DNA of 64,000 bases from Trematomus loennbergii. Lineage: Eukaryota; Chordata; Actinopteri; Perciformes; Nototheniidae. The stretch spans positions 19,731,702 to 19,795,701 of the forward strand of contig JAAOOA010000016.1 of assembly GCA_012861695.1 (NCBI GenBank). The letters run 5' to 3'. Both the position numbers and the translations under genes were made by a program. Numbering within the stretch: position 1 is the first letter of the stretch; each line of letters starts with the position of its first letter. Below are positions 10,901 to 20,800 of this stretch, piece after piece. Below the pieces are notes generated by a model. The model had not been told where the DNA came from and searched no databases. It saw only the letters and a program-made list of their open reading frames with translations.

Positions 10901-11971
10901 TGTGTTTGCTGGCTTACTTGAGAAGCAGCTGTTTACCCATAAGCCAATGCTCACCGCATGTCCCCAACCACCCCCGTCCTGAAGTTTTAACCGACACACT
11001 CTCACACAGACACACACGCTTAAAGGGACAGAGACAGAGAGAGAGGAGAGAAGGCACAGACTCACTCCCAAACTAAAATAGCCAGATCTGAATGTTTCTT
11101 TACTCACCTGAGACAGTAGATAGTCAGCAGGACAACGATGATAAGAAGCAGGGATATGATGAGTGTCGAGGGCAGCACATGAGCCCCTGGTGGGTGGGGT
11201 TTTCTGGATAGAACACTAAGTCGTCAGTATACTTTTAATGAAAACAATTGTAAACTTTTTGATATTCAAAGGATAAGTTTGATGGGAAGTGCATATATAG
11301 TTTTTTTCGCTGCACTGTATCTGTACATTCAATTTGAAGCATTTTATTTTGTGAGATCTAGAGGTGCTGAGAAGTAGATTTTCTCCCTACGCAGTAAGGC
11401 TAACCGCTTCCGCCGTTTCCAATCTCCGTGCTAAGCTAATTGCGGTTGTCTATTTATAATTTTTTTTCATCTCAGTCTTTGCAAGAAAGCTAATCAGTGG
11501 ATTTCCCAGAATGGAAACTATTCCTTTGAAGCAATACTTTGTAATTTTACTGAGTGGTGACCACTGTAACCACATGTGAAAGGATAATGTTATAAAGTAA
11601 AATGTAGTGTCACGGCAGAATGAGTAGCAAAGAGTCAGCAAATTTAATTTTAATTGCACTCCAATAATCGTGTAAAGTTTGCCAAAATGTATTACCGTAC
11701 CATAAGGAACTGGTCATACTAAACCAAGTAAGGTGGTATCAGCAGTTGTCCTTTAAATGAGCCGTATTAATACATTCAGCTTTGTATATGTATGCAGAAA
11801 AAATGGTTAGTTCTTCTTTCAAAAGCTAAATGCTGTAGTCTCACTGATCCTTTCCATGTGTTGTATGAATGCAAAGAAATAGACAAAAACATTTCTACAG
11901 TTACCTGCAGTTTGGTTCTCATGAGATGAATTATTCACAGCAATAGAGATCCCAATCAGAAACAACACCAT
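1860..11971 (-). CDS. ptpre: Receptor-type protein tyrosine phosphatase epsilon, 19 coding exons, one exon frameshifted
   Basis: Membrane-anchored phosphotyrosine phosphatase; in mammals this family acts on Src-family kinases, Kv channels and insulin or Grb2 signalling. Coding pieces on the minus strand join in matching phases to about 674 aa. Visible parts: start [12 protein letters not shown], sequons at about N13, N14 and N19, transmembrane helix about residues 31-48, basic RFKNHRK stop-transfer, SRSP-like serine site before YFPIP, D1 with KNRYPN, WPD (280-282) and Cys314, D2 with WPE (569-571) and Cys604, and a C-terminal YANF with Tyr670. The short ectodomain and the juxtamembrane DKKIPNG segment match PTPRE rather than PTPRA, whose ectodomain is much longer. 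The D1 loop exon is one base short (see 5423-5557), so the genomic frame is broken as written. Identification comes from remembered family sequence; no alignment was run. Which teleost duplicate it is cannot be decided. Confidence 0.95.
2062..2197 (-). CDS. ptpre: ptpre coding exon 18 (D2 phosphatase loop)
   Basis: 136 bp, enters with two bases pending and leaves in phase 0. It continues HC into [20 protein letters not shown], then the helix with [20 protein letters not shown]. The membrane-distal D2 loop is intact. GTGAGT donor and TTTCAG acceptor. Its length is the reference that shows exon 11 is one base short. Confidence 0.93.
3196..3347 (-). CDS. ptpre: ptpre coding exon 17 (D2 WPE loop)
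   Basis: 152 bp. It encodes [20 protein letters not shown], then a QRQQQQ helix end and PIIVHC carrying D2 Cys604. Glu571 replaces the catalytic Asp of WPD, the usual D2 change that leaves little activity. The acceptor is CTATCTCACCAG and the donor is GTGCGG. Confidence 0.93.
3508..3633 (-). CDS. ptpre: ptpre coding exon 16 (D2)
   Basis: 126 bp, phase 0 to 0. It encodes [20 protein letters not shown] and a stretch ending [16 protein letters not shown] is the D2 counterpart of DKCYQYWP in D1. Donor GTGCGT, acceptor CTCCACCAG. Confidence 0.92.
3867..4001 (-). CDS. ptpre: ptpre coding exon 15 (D2)
   Basis: 135 bp, phase 0 to 0. It encodes [15 protein letters not shown], then [13 protein letters not shown], then [12 protein letters not shown]. 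These are the conserved TQGP and DFWRM-WE blocks of receptor PTP D2 domains. Acceptor GCCCTCCAG, donor GTACAG. Confidence 0.93.
4140..4216 (-). CDS. ptpre: ptpre coding exon 14 (D2)
   Basis: 77 bp completing the Tyr codon, then [20 protein letters not shown] and [14 protein letters not shown] is the conserved D2 motif. Acceptor CTTGTGCAG, donor GTAAGC. Confidence 0.93.
4575..4668 (-). CDS. ptpre: ptpre coding exon 13 (D1-D2 linker)
   Basis: 94 bp encoding [20 protein letters not shown], then [11 protein letters not shown] plus the first base of Tyr. This is the start of D2 and corresponds closely to the human PTPRE linker. Acceptor CTCCTGACAG, donor GTAAGG. Confidence 0.93.
4818..4846 (+). 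repeat. (GAA)n microsatellite
   Basis: An aagaagaag run of about nine units follows an A-tract. It lies in the ptpre intron between coding exons 12 and 13. Confidence 0.85.
5088..5237 (-). CDS. ptpre: ptpre coding exon 12 (end of D1)
   Basis: 150 bp, phase 0 to 0. It encodes [20 protein letters not shown], then [14 protein letters not shown] and [26 protein letters not shown] is the hallmark C-terminal helix of PTPRE/PTPRA D1. Acceptor CCCCCTCAG, donor GTAGGA. Confidence 0.93.
5423..5557 (-). CDS. ptpre: ptpre coding exon 11 (D1 catalytic loop), one base short
   Basis: The preceding exon ends in HC plus two bases of Ser. This exon begins TGCCGGGGTGGGAGGACTGG. In the incoming frame this reads S-A-G-V-G-G-L-G-R..., reaching TGA at 5512-5514 after 15 codons. 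In the frame that connects to exon 12 it reads [20 protein letters not shown], then RLDVF and IQTD. The family and the D2 paralogous exon have 136 bp here; this one has 135 bp. The missing base lies within the GVGR codons, near 5545-5548 beside C/G runs. Neither splice site can move by one base, because both GT and AG would be lost. It is either a sequencing error or a real disabling deletion in D1. Confidence 0.88.
5558..7295 (-). other. ptpre: ptpre intron between coding exons 10 and 11
   Basis: The largest intron inside the catalytic region (1738 bp). It holds a GC-rich island at about 6330-6430 with no usable splice pair, and a fish-repeat tail near 7207. No exon is missing here, because exons 10 and 11 meet directly in human PTPRE. 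Confidence 0.6.
7207..7233 (+). repeat. Fragment of a fish interspersed-repeat tail
   Basis: gctgtataaaatgtgctcta resembles the widespread teleost 'tgtatgaaatgtgctatataaa' repeat tail. Only a short remnant remains, in the intron between ptpre coding exons 10 and 11. Confidence 0.35.
7296..7459 (-). CDS. ptpre: ptpre coding exon 10 (D1 WPD loop and catalytic Cys)
   Basis: 164 bp. It encodes [34 protein letters not shown], then a helix and [11 protein letters not shown] at about 280-282 holds the general-acid Asp; Cys314 is the nucleophile. The exon ends two bases into Ser. It is unusually GC-rich relative to its introns, as often happens in teleost coding exons. Acceptor GTGCTTCACAG, donor GTAAAA. 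Confidence 0.94.
8447..8566 (-). CDS. ptpre: ptpre coding exon 9 (D1)
   Basis: 120 bp, phase 0 to 0. It encodes [20 protein letters not shown], then [24 protein letters not shown] is a conserved D1 block and TIRKFC is characteristic of PTPRE/PTPRA. Acceptor ATGTTACCAG, donor GTAAGT. Confidence 0.93.
9198..9295 (-). CDS. ptpre: ptpre coding exon 8 (D1)
   Basis: 98 bp. It completes Gly and encodes [20 protein letters not shown], then [15 protein letters not shown]...DFWRM-WEQ is the canonical PTP motif following the AAQGP block. The acceptor is TTGCTTCAG. The donor GTCTGT is weaker than consensus, but phase and homology fix it. Confidence 0.91.
9404..9440 (-). CDS. ptpre: ptpre coding exon 7 (D1 micro-exon)
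   Basis: A 37-bp exon encoding [12 protein letters not shown] plus the first base of Gly. FIAAQG is invariant across PTP domains. Acceptor CATTCACACAG, donor GTACAT. It is too short for ordinary ORF detection, but required by phase on both sides. Confidence 0.9.
9520..9596 (-). CDS. ptpre: ptpre coding exon 6 (D1)
   Basis: 77 bp. It completes Tyr and encodes [20 protein letters not shown], then [14 protein letters not shown] is the conserved D1 motif. Acceptor TCTCTCCTCAG, donor GTGAGT. Confidence 0.92.
9743..9833 (-). CDS. ptpre: ptpre coding exon 5 (D1 start, KNRY motif)
   Basis: 91 bp. It encodes [20 protein letters not shown], then [10 protein letters not shown] plus one base. KNRYPN is the phosphotyrosine-recognition motif that opens PTP domains, with its key Tyr. 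The acceptor TTCTTTCTTTATAG is followed upstream in the intron by a 12-G run on the transcript strand. Confidence 0.9.
9848..9859. repeat. Homopolymer C12 (G12 on the transcript strand)
   Basis: Twelve C on the + strand, 14 bases upstream of the ptpre coding exon 5 acceptor in a 149-bp intron. Confidence 0.9.
9983..10119 (-). CDS. ptpre: ptpre coding exon 4 (juxtamembrane and wedge)
   Basis: 137 bp. It encodes [20 protein letters not shown], then [20 protein letters not shown] and [19 protein letters not shown] corresponds to the phosphorylatable RSPSGPKKYFPIP site of mammalian PTPRE/PTPRA, and FREEF begins the PTP fold. Acceptor TTTAGGGAATAT-free; the site used is CTAAAACACAG. Donor GTGAGT. 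Confidence 0.91.
10561..10634 (-). CDS. ptpre: ptpre coding exon 3 (basic juxtamembrane segment)
   Basis: 74 bp. It encodes [20 protein letters not shown], then LEEQ plus one base. This matches the FRKQRKAVVS...DKKMPNGILEEQ region of human PTPRE, a main reason for choosing epsilon over alpha. Acceptor GATTACTACAG, donor GTAACA. Confidence 0.9.
11108..11186 (-). CDS. ptpre: ptpre coding exon 2 (transmembrane helix)
   Basis: 79 bp. It encodes GAHVLPST, then the hydrophobic [18 protein letters not shown] and the first bases of Arg. Two AGs compete as acceptor. The distal one (ACCCACCAG|GGGCTC) is the only one that keeps the transmembrane frame; the proximal TATCCAG would shift it. Donor GTGAGT. 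Confidence 0.87.
11265..11530. repeat. Decayed TIR repeat (fish 'ttcaaaggaatagtt' family)
   Basis: The ends are imperfect inverted repeats: TTCAAAGGATAAGTT at the left and AACTATTCCTTTGAA at the right. The interior has the gctaagctaattg and gcaagaaagctaatcagtgg phrases I associate with an abundant old percomorph MITE. It lies in the intron between ptpre coding exons 1 and 2. No intact target duplication remains. Confidence 0.6.
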
Positions 11972-11976
11972 TGTCA
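11905..11976 (-). CDS. ptpre: ptpre coding exon 1 (start codon, short ectodomain)
   Basis: The exon begins TGACAATGG after acceptor TTCTTTTCCATCCACAG. ATG occupies 11969-11971. It encodes [12 protein letters not shown], then [10 protein letters not shown] with up to three N-glycosylation sequons, like the tiny sequon-rich ectodomain of mammalian PTPRE. If exon 17739-17851 is spliced in, the first upstream in-frame codons run to a TGA without another ATG, supporting this start. The hydrophobic stretch is short for a signal peptide (about 12 residues, no leading basic residue). Confidence 0.82.
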
Positions 11977-14900
11977 CTGTGGATGGAAAAGAACCACAGT
12001 CACTTGTAACATAAAATCAGATTCAACATTGTAATTCTTTCCACCTGCCACTAGAAGGCGCCACATCTCTACGAAAAGCCTCTGCAGCTGTGAGAAAGAT
12101 GCAGAGGGGAGAGCTGCTCGGCTTTGATGCGGCTGGAGAGTGATGTCTGTCTCTCTGCTGAGCAGTTACAGTCCTTGTGGGAAATCTGCCGGCAGTCTGG
12201 TCCTGCCAGGCTGACTTGAAAGAGCTGCAGCATATCAAATAGCCTAATATTCAGACATCAAACCGGAGAGGAGGCTTTAACCCTCAGGTGACAGTAACCA
12301 TATCCCCCGTAGACTGTGGATTTGACACTTGAGTTGAGCTCAATGTAGTATTTGTTAGAAGCCATCTCATTTTGCAGCGTTGTCTTTGATGTACAGCACC
12401 GTTCAGCCTGGGAAAGCATCCTGCATGGTCACAATAAGACACTGTTCATCAATGATTTGAAATATGGAGGACATCATTTAGGTGTGATCTTCCTTGTTTC
12501 CTCTCTTTTTATACCTCAGTCACTCTCCCTCTTTATCCCTGAACCATCATTATATTCTAAACCACATTCTCACTTTTCCCTTTTTGCTTCATGGCTGGGA
12601 GCTATTTGAGATTTATTTTGGGAAGAGCTCTGCGAGTGTCTTTCCAAAATGAAAAGTATATATCAAGTTACTCACAACTACACCGGAATTAAATAGATTT
12701 TGACACGTTATCCTTGCGTCTTATTATGTCCGAGTTGTAGAAGCCAATTTCTTCAAACTCACATCCATTTTCCTCTTTTCTTCCCCATTGTTATAATGAG
12801 AAGGTAAGAAATCATAGAATAAATTGGGCAAACGGGGCAAATCTGCCTAAATGGCTTTGATGGAATAAATGAGAGAAGCAAGAACTCAGTGTCCTAATTT
12901 ATCCTCTGTACCAAGTCCCCTTCTCGTTATAGAGGCCACAAGACAGCATGGAATAATTCATTGTGTCAATTTAGTTATTCTAGAAATGGGTCATCTAGGG
13001 GCCTAATTTGTGATGTTTGAGAGAATTTCTTCCACATAACCCTAGGGGGGCTTCACATAACTGTATCTTCCCAGGCTTATGTAGAAAACGGAGCCACATG
13101 ATAACGCTCTAACAATGTGCTCAAAAACAAATGTATGCCAAAACTTATAAAAGTATAATTGGACAACAAATTAGGGGCTTTGTGTTTTGCACATTATACA
13201 GTCTCTCTGCTGTTATAAACAGTACAGCACACAGGATGCTGACAAGATTACACACGTACCATCTGCACAAAACTGCTATATTTCATGTATTTAATCTTCT
13301 CAGTGCAGTCAGATCTGTATTTCTTTAATAATAATCACTGGACAAACACATCCAATTCCCCTAACACCCATTTAATGTCCCAGAATCATCGCTGCGTGCA
13401 AATCACAGATACACACACCGCCATTTCTCACTTCAGAGATGTATGCATGCCTGCACATACGTCCCACAGCCAAAGGCTATGTGTTGCATATGTGCCGCAC
13501 TCTGTTGGAGAAGCCAGTGTTAACAAGCTGACAGTGTCGGCACCTGTTCCCCACTCTACCCCACTGGGCAAGTCACATTCACTCACACAGAGCCATCCTA
13601 CAGCTCTATGCTGCAAGACATGCTGGGTGTACGGGTCAGTGCGCAGGTCGCAGCATATCTGTCATCTGCTGGCAGCTTCAGTATATACAGCAAAAAGCCA
13701 AGCCAGGAAATGAAAGAACAGAAGGGGCATATAAAGACATGTCAAATGCACTGTCACTTTAAATGACTCCATTAAATGAAGAAATGATGAGTCAAATCTA
13801 GATCAAAGATTTTCCGGTTAAAAGAAAAATTGAATAGAATTGAGTCCTATGTGATGAATCATTATGTGTTGCAGTGTGGCCCTCTGGCCAACAGAGGGGA
13901 TTGATGACACACATTGAGAGAACACTAAGAAGAGGAAGAAATATAAGGTGTCTTATTCCAGGGGAAGGCAATGTAGATTTGGCCAAATGATAACATACAT
14001 ATTTCACTTCTTTTTCAGACCAAAAGGAACAAGGGTTTTTGTGTTGCTCATTAAAGCATTTAGTAAAACATGGTGATTATAGGTCCTACAAAGATGCTCA
14101 TCGTTCTCCTTCATTCAAGGCTTCGAAAATGTAGTCCTTGATTACAAACACAATTTTTATATCTTCAGTTTAGCCTTAAAGGGCCTGATATTTATCATGT
14201 AAACAAGACTTTAATGAGAATTCAGTAAAGTCATGGCGACTGACAGGACATTACTTAAACTTTCTGTGAGAATTAATGATGTACATTTCTTCATATTCCT
14301 GTTTCAATCTGCATTTATCTTTAAAGAATTTGTCATGACTCATTATGACACATTATTCACTATGGCTAATGCCATTTACAATGCACTATTTATATATCTT
14401 AATTAGCATATGACATCATGTGACCCTCATTTGAAAGGGGATTTGCTGGAGAGACCCACTTTAAATGAGGAAAAACACGCTTTGGTATAATTGGCCTCGC
14501 CATCCCCACCAGCTATTTCATCATTTATTCCAGATCCCTGCCTCTGTCTGTTTAATGAAAGACTAACAGCAAGGTGATACCTTCAACCTCCTGCACCTGC
14601 TTGACATACATGTTTGCAGGCTATTAAATTATACTGCATCAGTTGAGTTGGGAGAGCAGAAGGAATCCATCCCATCCATGCATGATGCAATGCTAACATT
14701 TAAAATGCATCACAGGGTGGCTGAACCTTAATATGAATCATTCAACATTGATCTGCTTTGATTTTGTGAACAGAGATAAGATGAAGATAAGCATGACTGT
14801 GCATTACATGTGAGACAGCTAGATAAACTTAAAAAAACCCAAGTGAAAAATAATAAATAGTAATATATACTATACGTCTCTCACATTTCGAGGCACCCTA

Positions 14901-16064
14901 AAATGTGCCCTGGTGAATCTGTTCTGCTTCACTTCCACATCTTCCTCACCTTGGCTCCCAAACCATCAAAAATAAAAAACACCAACCACAGAAATATGAA
15001 TTCTCTTTTCGCCCGACCTGCAGCGGGTTCACTCAAGTTTATCAATAATTCAAAGCAAACTGCTGGGGAAGGCGATGTGTTATCTATTTCCAACCAGAGT
15101 TTCAACAGTTTTTCCCCATGCTGTTTTAAAATGACTGTATTTACAAATGTAACCTTACAGATATAAACAGACTATTTTATTTTCCAATTCCATGAAAATC
15201 AGTTGAATTCAGAAATGTGTTTCTGCGAACACTTAAGCAGATTATAAATACCTAAAGCATAACAATATGATTTTATGCTGACCTCCAGCCATGTGTTTGT
15301 GGGGAATCTATTTGAGCTTTGCAGCCAGGAATCTAAATGAAAGTTTTCCCTGCAATTATCCTTTACGATTGTTTTGCTAAAAGCATGTGGATTAAACATG
15401 TAAAATTCAATGTTTACAAGTTTACTGCTGCGCTGCAATGAGGTGCCAATGGGAAACAGCTGTCAATTATTATGGACATTTTTAATGGTAGTCTTACAAT
15501 CTACAAATCAGAAAAAATTGCAAACACTGCCAATCATGCATGTTTTACATTACTACTGGGCATCATTAAAAGACACCAGCACTAAATCAGTCAGTTACTT
15601 TTAATAATAATAATTATGTAAACTTTATTAATCTCACTAAGAATTTCAATGTAGTTTATGTTACACATATAAATGCATTTGCTCTCTTGACATGTCATTA
15701 CATTTAAATCTAACTCAACCCTACAGATAATCCCTACCTGCTTTAATCTGCTTTTACATTTACAATCTATCCATACCTTAGGGTCATAGTGCATGTAGCT
15801 TATCCCATCATGCACTGGGAGGCTGGGTACACCCTGGAAAGCTATCTAGTGAAATCAAAATGGGTTTTATATTGAACAGTTATGAGTATACAAAGGGTCT
15901 ATAAAACCAGATCGAGCAATAAGCAAAGTCAACCGTTAATGTCATCTAAAATATATGAATACTGTTTGTTGTGAACGTTTGGAAAATAGTCTTATGTGCA
16001 ATAACTTTTATACACAGTTTAACAGGATGCTCAGCAAAGTGCAATAAAGCAAGACTGGTGTCTA

Positions 16065-16428
16065 CAGCCACGCTGAGGCTAAATTCAGGCTCAGCTAAAT
16101 GCTAACTTCAGCCAGTATGCTAATATTGTCACAATGACAATCATTTGTAGCTGGTAAAATGTACAGTTAACAGTATTTCATATTAGCTTAGCATTATAGA
16201 CTGCTTGAAATAGCAAGTTACAAATAAGGCTTTTATTTAGCAAATATCTGGTCATAATCGGATTTTGGATACATTAAAATATTGACTTGATGATAGACAC
16301 CAAATGTATTATAATGAATCCCTAGGTCTACATTCTTGTCAGTAAAAAATGTCATGGCAATGCATAAAATAGTTCAATGTTTCAGTCTGGATTAAAGTGG
16401 TGAATCGACCGACAGACAGACAGACCAA
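16065..16428. repeat. Old dispersed percomorph repeat
   Basis: Diverged match to a common fish repeat: tgctaacttcagccagtatgc, ttagcttagcatt, tcatggcaatgc, then ttcagtctggattaaagtgg followed by (GACA) units. Boundaries are approximate. Recognition is from memory of the family's phrases. Confidence 0.5.
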
Positions 16429-17154
16429 CGTTGTTTATCCACTTTACTAAATGATGCACTACTGCATCACCACACGACACTCTAACATTACATTTATATT
16501 AATTGGAATGCACCACAGTACTGTAGGCTATGGAAAACGCTGCACGATATGTAAACAAAAAGGAGCTTCACTGACCTGACCCTGCTAAAAGCTTACAGCA
16601 ATTGAAACCTCCATTCCCTTGAAAAATATATGATTTCTAAATAATTCAATGTGTTCCACATTGTAGAAAGGACATTCATGGATATTTGCCAGATGTGATG
16701 GCTATTGAACTATGGTTTCTAATCTGGAACTATCAGAGCGATATATTGAGGTTTGCTTGACTACAAATGTGTAATGAGGCATACAAAACACTGCTAAAAA
16801 ATATAGGTGTCATTAGTATTGTAGGAAGGTATTTTGCATTATAAAAAGGTTAATAATGTTCTGTTCACAGGGGAACTAATACAAAAATATATACAATTGA
16901 TAGCTAATGATGACATCTAATGTTTTAGTTTCTTCACAAATCAATACAGGCCCAAAGACAGACCCATATTGTGCGCTTGGAAGAATAGATGGTATGTCTT
17001 GTACACAACAAGATTTTTTTTAGTTTCCAGGGAGAGTGGAAACAAAGGCAGGGCAAAAAAGAAAGGAAAACCAGAAACAGCCATTGTCAAGTGCCAAGGA
17101 AACGATGGGACGAGAGCACAAACACATGTCAGGGTAGTGTGGCAGCATGAAGGA

Positions 17155-17212
17155 GTGGAGAGATGAGAGAGGAGATGAGACGAGAGGAGAGGAGAGGGGA
17201 GAGGAGATGGAT
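17155..17212 (+). repeat. Purine-rich GA tract
   Basis: Imperfect gagatgagagagga and gaggagagg repeats. The frame read across it is compositional, not a gene. Confidence 0.75.
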
Positions 17213-17738
17213 TCTGGGTTGGGAGATAACAGCTACAATGGAAGACATACTTGGTACACAGAGGCAGTAAAAAGGATGAAGCGGTACATCGCTGATATAT
17301 CTTTAAATGCAGTTCACTCTGAGGCTTTGCAACATGATTTCCTGTCAAAATACACATCAAAAAAACCTCCTTTCGCTACAAATCCTCACAAAACCTTATA
17401 CCCTATACTAGGACTGCTACTGTATCGTTATCTCAATCTTGTTTACATGTCTCCGATCACCTTCTGATGCATTGTTAAGGTCAAAAGAATCAATCTAGAA
17501 AGGAGACATTGTAATTATTAGATTATTTCCCATTAATGGATAGAATTACAATTGATTCCCTGAAGCGTAATTGACCTGTTCGGTGGTCAGATGGATTAAT
17601 AAAAGACTTACACTTCCAAGCAAAGCCAGTGTGATCTGGTATCAGTTGACCCGTCAGTCCATAGCAGCCATGTGATCCCACTTCCTGTCTTGGTCGGACT
17701 TATTGAGGTCTCCTACCCTCAGTCCTTCTCCTACTCAC

Positions 17739-17851
17739 ATCCTCTCCGAGATATTGATGATAGTACCGGATGAAAGATGACTCAGTGAGGTCAGTGGTGG
17801 AGCCTGAGGCCCTTGTGAGAGCTTTAGATTGGGATCAAATCACAGGGGAAC
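17739..17851 (-). other. ptpre: Probable ptpre 5'-UTR exon
   Basis: A 113-bp segment has a strong acceptor (CTTTTGCTTTTATTTCCCAG) and a consensus donor (GAT|GTGAGTAGG) on the minus strand. Joined to coding exon 1 it adds no in-frame ATG and contains stops, so it would be untranslated. A second consensus donor, GGAAGT|GTAAGT at about 17611, could give a longer form. Splice-site evidence only. Confidence 0.55.
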
Positions 17852-17859
17852 CTGGGAAA

Positions 17860-20800
17860 TAAAAGCAAAAGACAATAGTTAGAAATGTTAACTTAACCCA
17901 AATGTCTTCTTTATTTTATATTCTCAAGAAATAAAAGAGGCAGGCCTTCTTTGAAACACTATTTGAGGCCAGGGAAAAAATACCCCTAAGACGCATGATT
18001 ACACAACAAACAGATGTGAAATGAGTGGGAGTTTGCATCTGTGCACAGTATGTCTGAGAGAATGACTGCATTTAATCAAATGGGTGAGGATGTAAATGGC
18101 TAGTGTTAGTGTACTGTTTACTTCAACACCCTTTGTTGCAATTCCCTGAACCCACTGTCGCAAAGCAAAAACAACAACAAGCTATTTATCTCCAACCATG
18201 CAAATCTAATGATCCCCAAATGAGTCTTCCCAAACAGTGTCCGTGGTACACATGAGGAGTTTTCACACATATACAACTTGCTTCTAACAATATAACCTTC
18301 GAATATAATCACATTGATTAAGAGAGTGATGTTCACAGACAATTTAGTCCAATTAAAGCTACACGCAGTGGCAAATCTCTACATGAATTCGACTGTATAC
18401 AGTGATGTTATTCTATTGCAGTGCTCGAGTCTGAGAAAAAAAGCGTGCCCCTCTTGCCCCTCACTCCTACTCTCCGAGTCCCTCTGCCCACAGGTGTGAG
18501 ACACAAAGCCATATTGTTAACACTTGGCCGCTGTGACGCAGAGAGGCTGAAAGCAGAGGAGAAGAGGTGAATTAGTCACTAAACCCAGCAGGACGGCCCA
18601 CTCAGTCTCAGTCTGGGTGAGGAGAATGAATGAACAATGTTTTAAAACACCTCTTTTCACAAGTGCTGTAGTAGCTCTGCTCAACTTTTCCAAATGTTTG
18701 GCATTTGAACGTAAACCTGTTCGACATTAAAAGCACCAACTTTATCCTGAGGACAAAACCTGGTCAATAGATCTCTTATAAATGAGACTTTAGAAGCTCT
18801 TAAACGTCATTGTTAGAAACACAGCCAGATATATCTACTGTCACTTTTCACATTGAACATGTGCTCTTTTATTAAATAAACTAAACGCTTTCATTTTAAG
18901 TTGTGAGTTTAGTGTTTTTGACCCTAAGAAACACTGTGGGTCAATAATCCACAGCTCCTCTCTCTGCTCAAGAGGATTTAAAAAATGTTTTTCAAAAATG
19001 TGATCAGCTCATTTTCAGACAGGTTTTTATATGAATGGATCAGGACAAAAAGTGAGTGAATCTTTTTTCCTGAAACTTTCAGAATCTCTTTACAAAGAGG
19101 GGACACATATGTATAAAGACATTGCATAATAGGTGACCTTTAAGATACAGAACAGAAAGATCGAAACTAATTGAGCAGGTCTCCCTTGAAAAAGAGATCA
19201 ATGATCTCAATGGGATACACCTGGATAAATAAAGGTTTGAAATTAAATGAAATCCAGTAGAGTAATCCTGACTTTTTTGTTTGTTCATCTTCCATAATGT
19301 TATTAATTGTAATAATTGGCATCTATTATAGAAAGTCCATCAGTACTTTTTCCTGGCTCCTCCTTAACCACAGAATATATTATATAACGGTTTTCAGAGG
19401 CCATGTAGCTCCCTGTGTTAGTAATTGACAATGACATGAAATTAATGAAGGTTTTCTTCAAGGTAACAAGTCTCAAAACAGGGATGGTATGGCACCAATT
19501 TCTCTGATTCATCCAGCAGAGAAATCTCCAGTGAATTTATTCTATATGTGGAGCTAGTGAATGTACATATGATACAACAAGGTCATGCTTAAAACATATA
19601 CTAAGGAAAAACTGTCAGGAAACAGCTAATGCGACATTTGACCTGACCTAAAAACATAAATCTCATCACTAAATCTGTCAATCAAAAATGAATCACAGCG
19701 TAACCAGGCGGAAATGGGTCTGTCCTCTGAATTTGAACACATTTCCGCTCCAAGTTGAACTCCCTAGTTTATATTCAGAAGGTTTTTAGAAAAGTTTAGT
19801 TATCGAGCAGCGGTAAAACAATTTTAATAATAGATACAATAGGTTATGCGCTACACTCAAGTTATATCATGCTTAAAATAATTAGGCTAGACCTTTTGCT
19901 ATGGTAATATATAATCATTAATGTTAAGAAGCCTCGGCTAAATGATAATGGGTATAAAAAATGTATAATATGCTAAGTTATTCATACTGCATTTCACTTG
20001 CGCTCAAGTCATTTGGGAGACTTTATAAAGCCATCTTCATCTTTTCAGACGGATTATTGTTCCCTCTCTGCATCACACATGCAGTCAAAAGAATAAGGAG
20101 ACATTCTCGCGGCTTACGATTACCGCAAGCACAAGAGCTTCCTTTCTGTGCCACTCTGCCCATTGACTAAGAGGGGAAACATGCAGGCCATTAAAGTTTT
20201 ATTGGGAGTGCAGTCATCACCCAGCACTCTGTGGTTCAATCATTAATTCATACCAAAACAGACAACACTAAGTACTGTAGCTAAGCGCTGCTGCAGGGTA
20301 AAGTTGTCTCTATATAATATGTAATAAGGATTAGATATAACTATTGTAGTCTTTTGGGATTATTATTTTAATCGTTATTTGCTTGGTCAAAATATTTAAA
20401 AATCCTATATCTGATGACGCTATTCAAACAACTTTAATAATGAATGAGTGTAATGAATAGCTATTCATGCTATTCAAATACTGCCTTCCTGACACATAAT
20501 CCAATATTGAGGCTTCTGCCCGGAGGCGCACAGATTTTCCTGAGATGATGAATCCACAGTTTTATATAAAATGAAGTAAACTACTGAGGGTTTGCAGAGA
20601 GCTCAGATGCATGCAGGAACCTTCATTGTATGATGCTCAACATGGAGAGCAAGCAGAGACTGCGGTTTGTCAGTCAGGCTGATACATTTGATTTCACACA
20701 TGTGCACAAGTTCAGATTGTGGTGACTGTATCTGTATCTGTATATTAGTCAATTCAATTTTTGAGGTTGCCCACTGAAAACGTACCTGGAGAACAAGAAC

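Larger units (their letters stand above)
12005..17738 (-). other. ptpre 5'-UTR intron
   Basis: No supportable coding exon. A moderately GC-rich patch at about 12040-12230 lies just upstream of coding exon 1 on the minus strand; I see no splice structure there. An old dispersed repeat lies at 16065-16428, and a purine-rich GA tract at about 17155-17212. Confidence 0.6.

Noticed and set aside
13285..13713. 142-aa plus-strand frame
   Set aside because: Low-complexity composition with no recognised domain, in an intron; no splice or promoter context.
16941..17360. 139-aa minus-strand frame rich in Ser, Leu and Pro
   Set aside because: Produced by the GA/CT-rich tract at 17155-17212, not by a gene.
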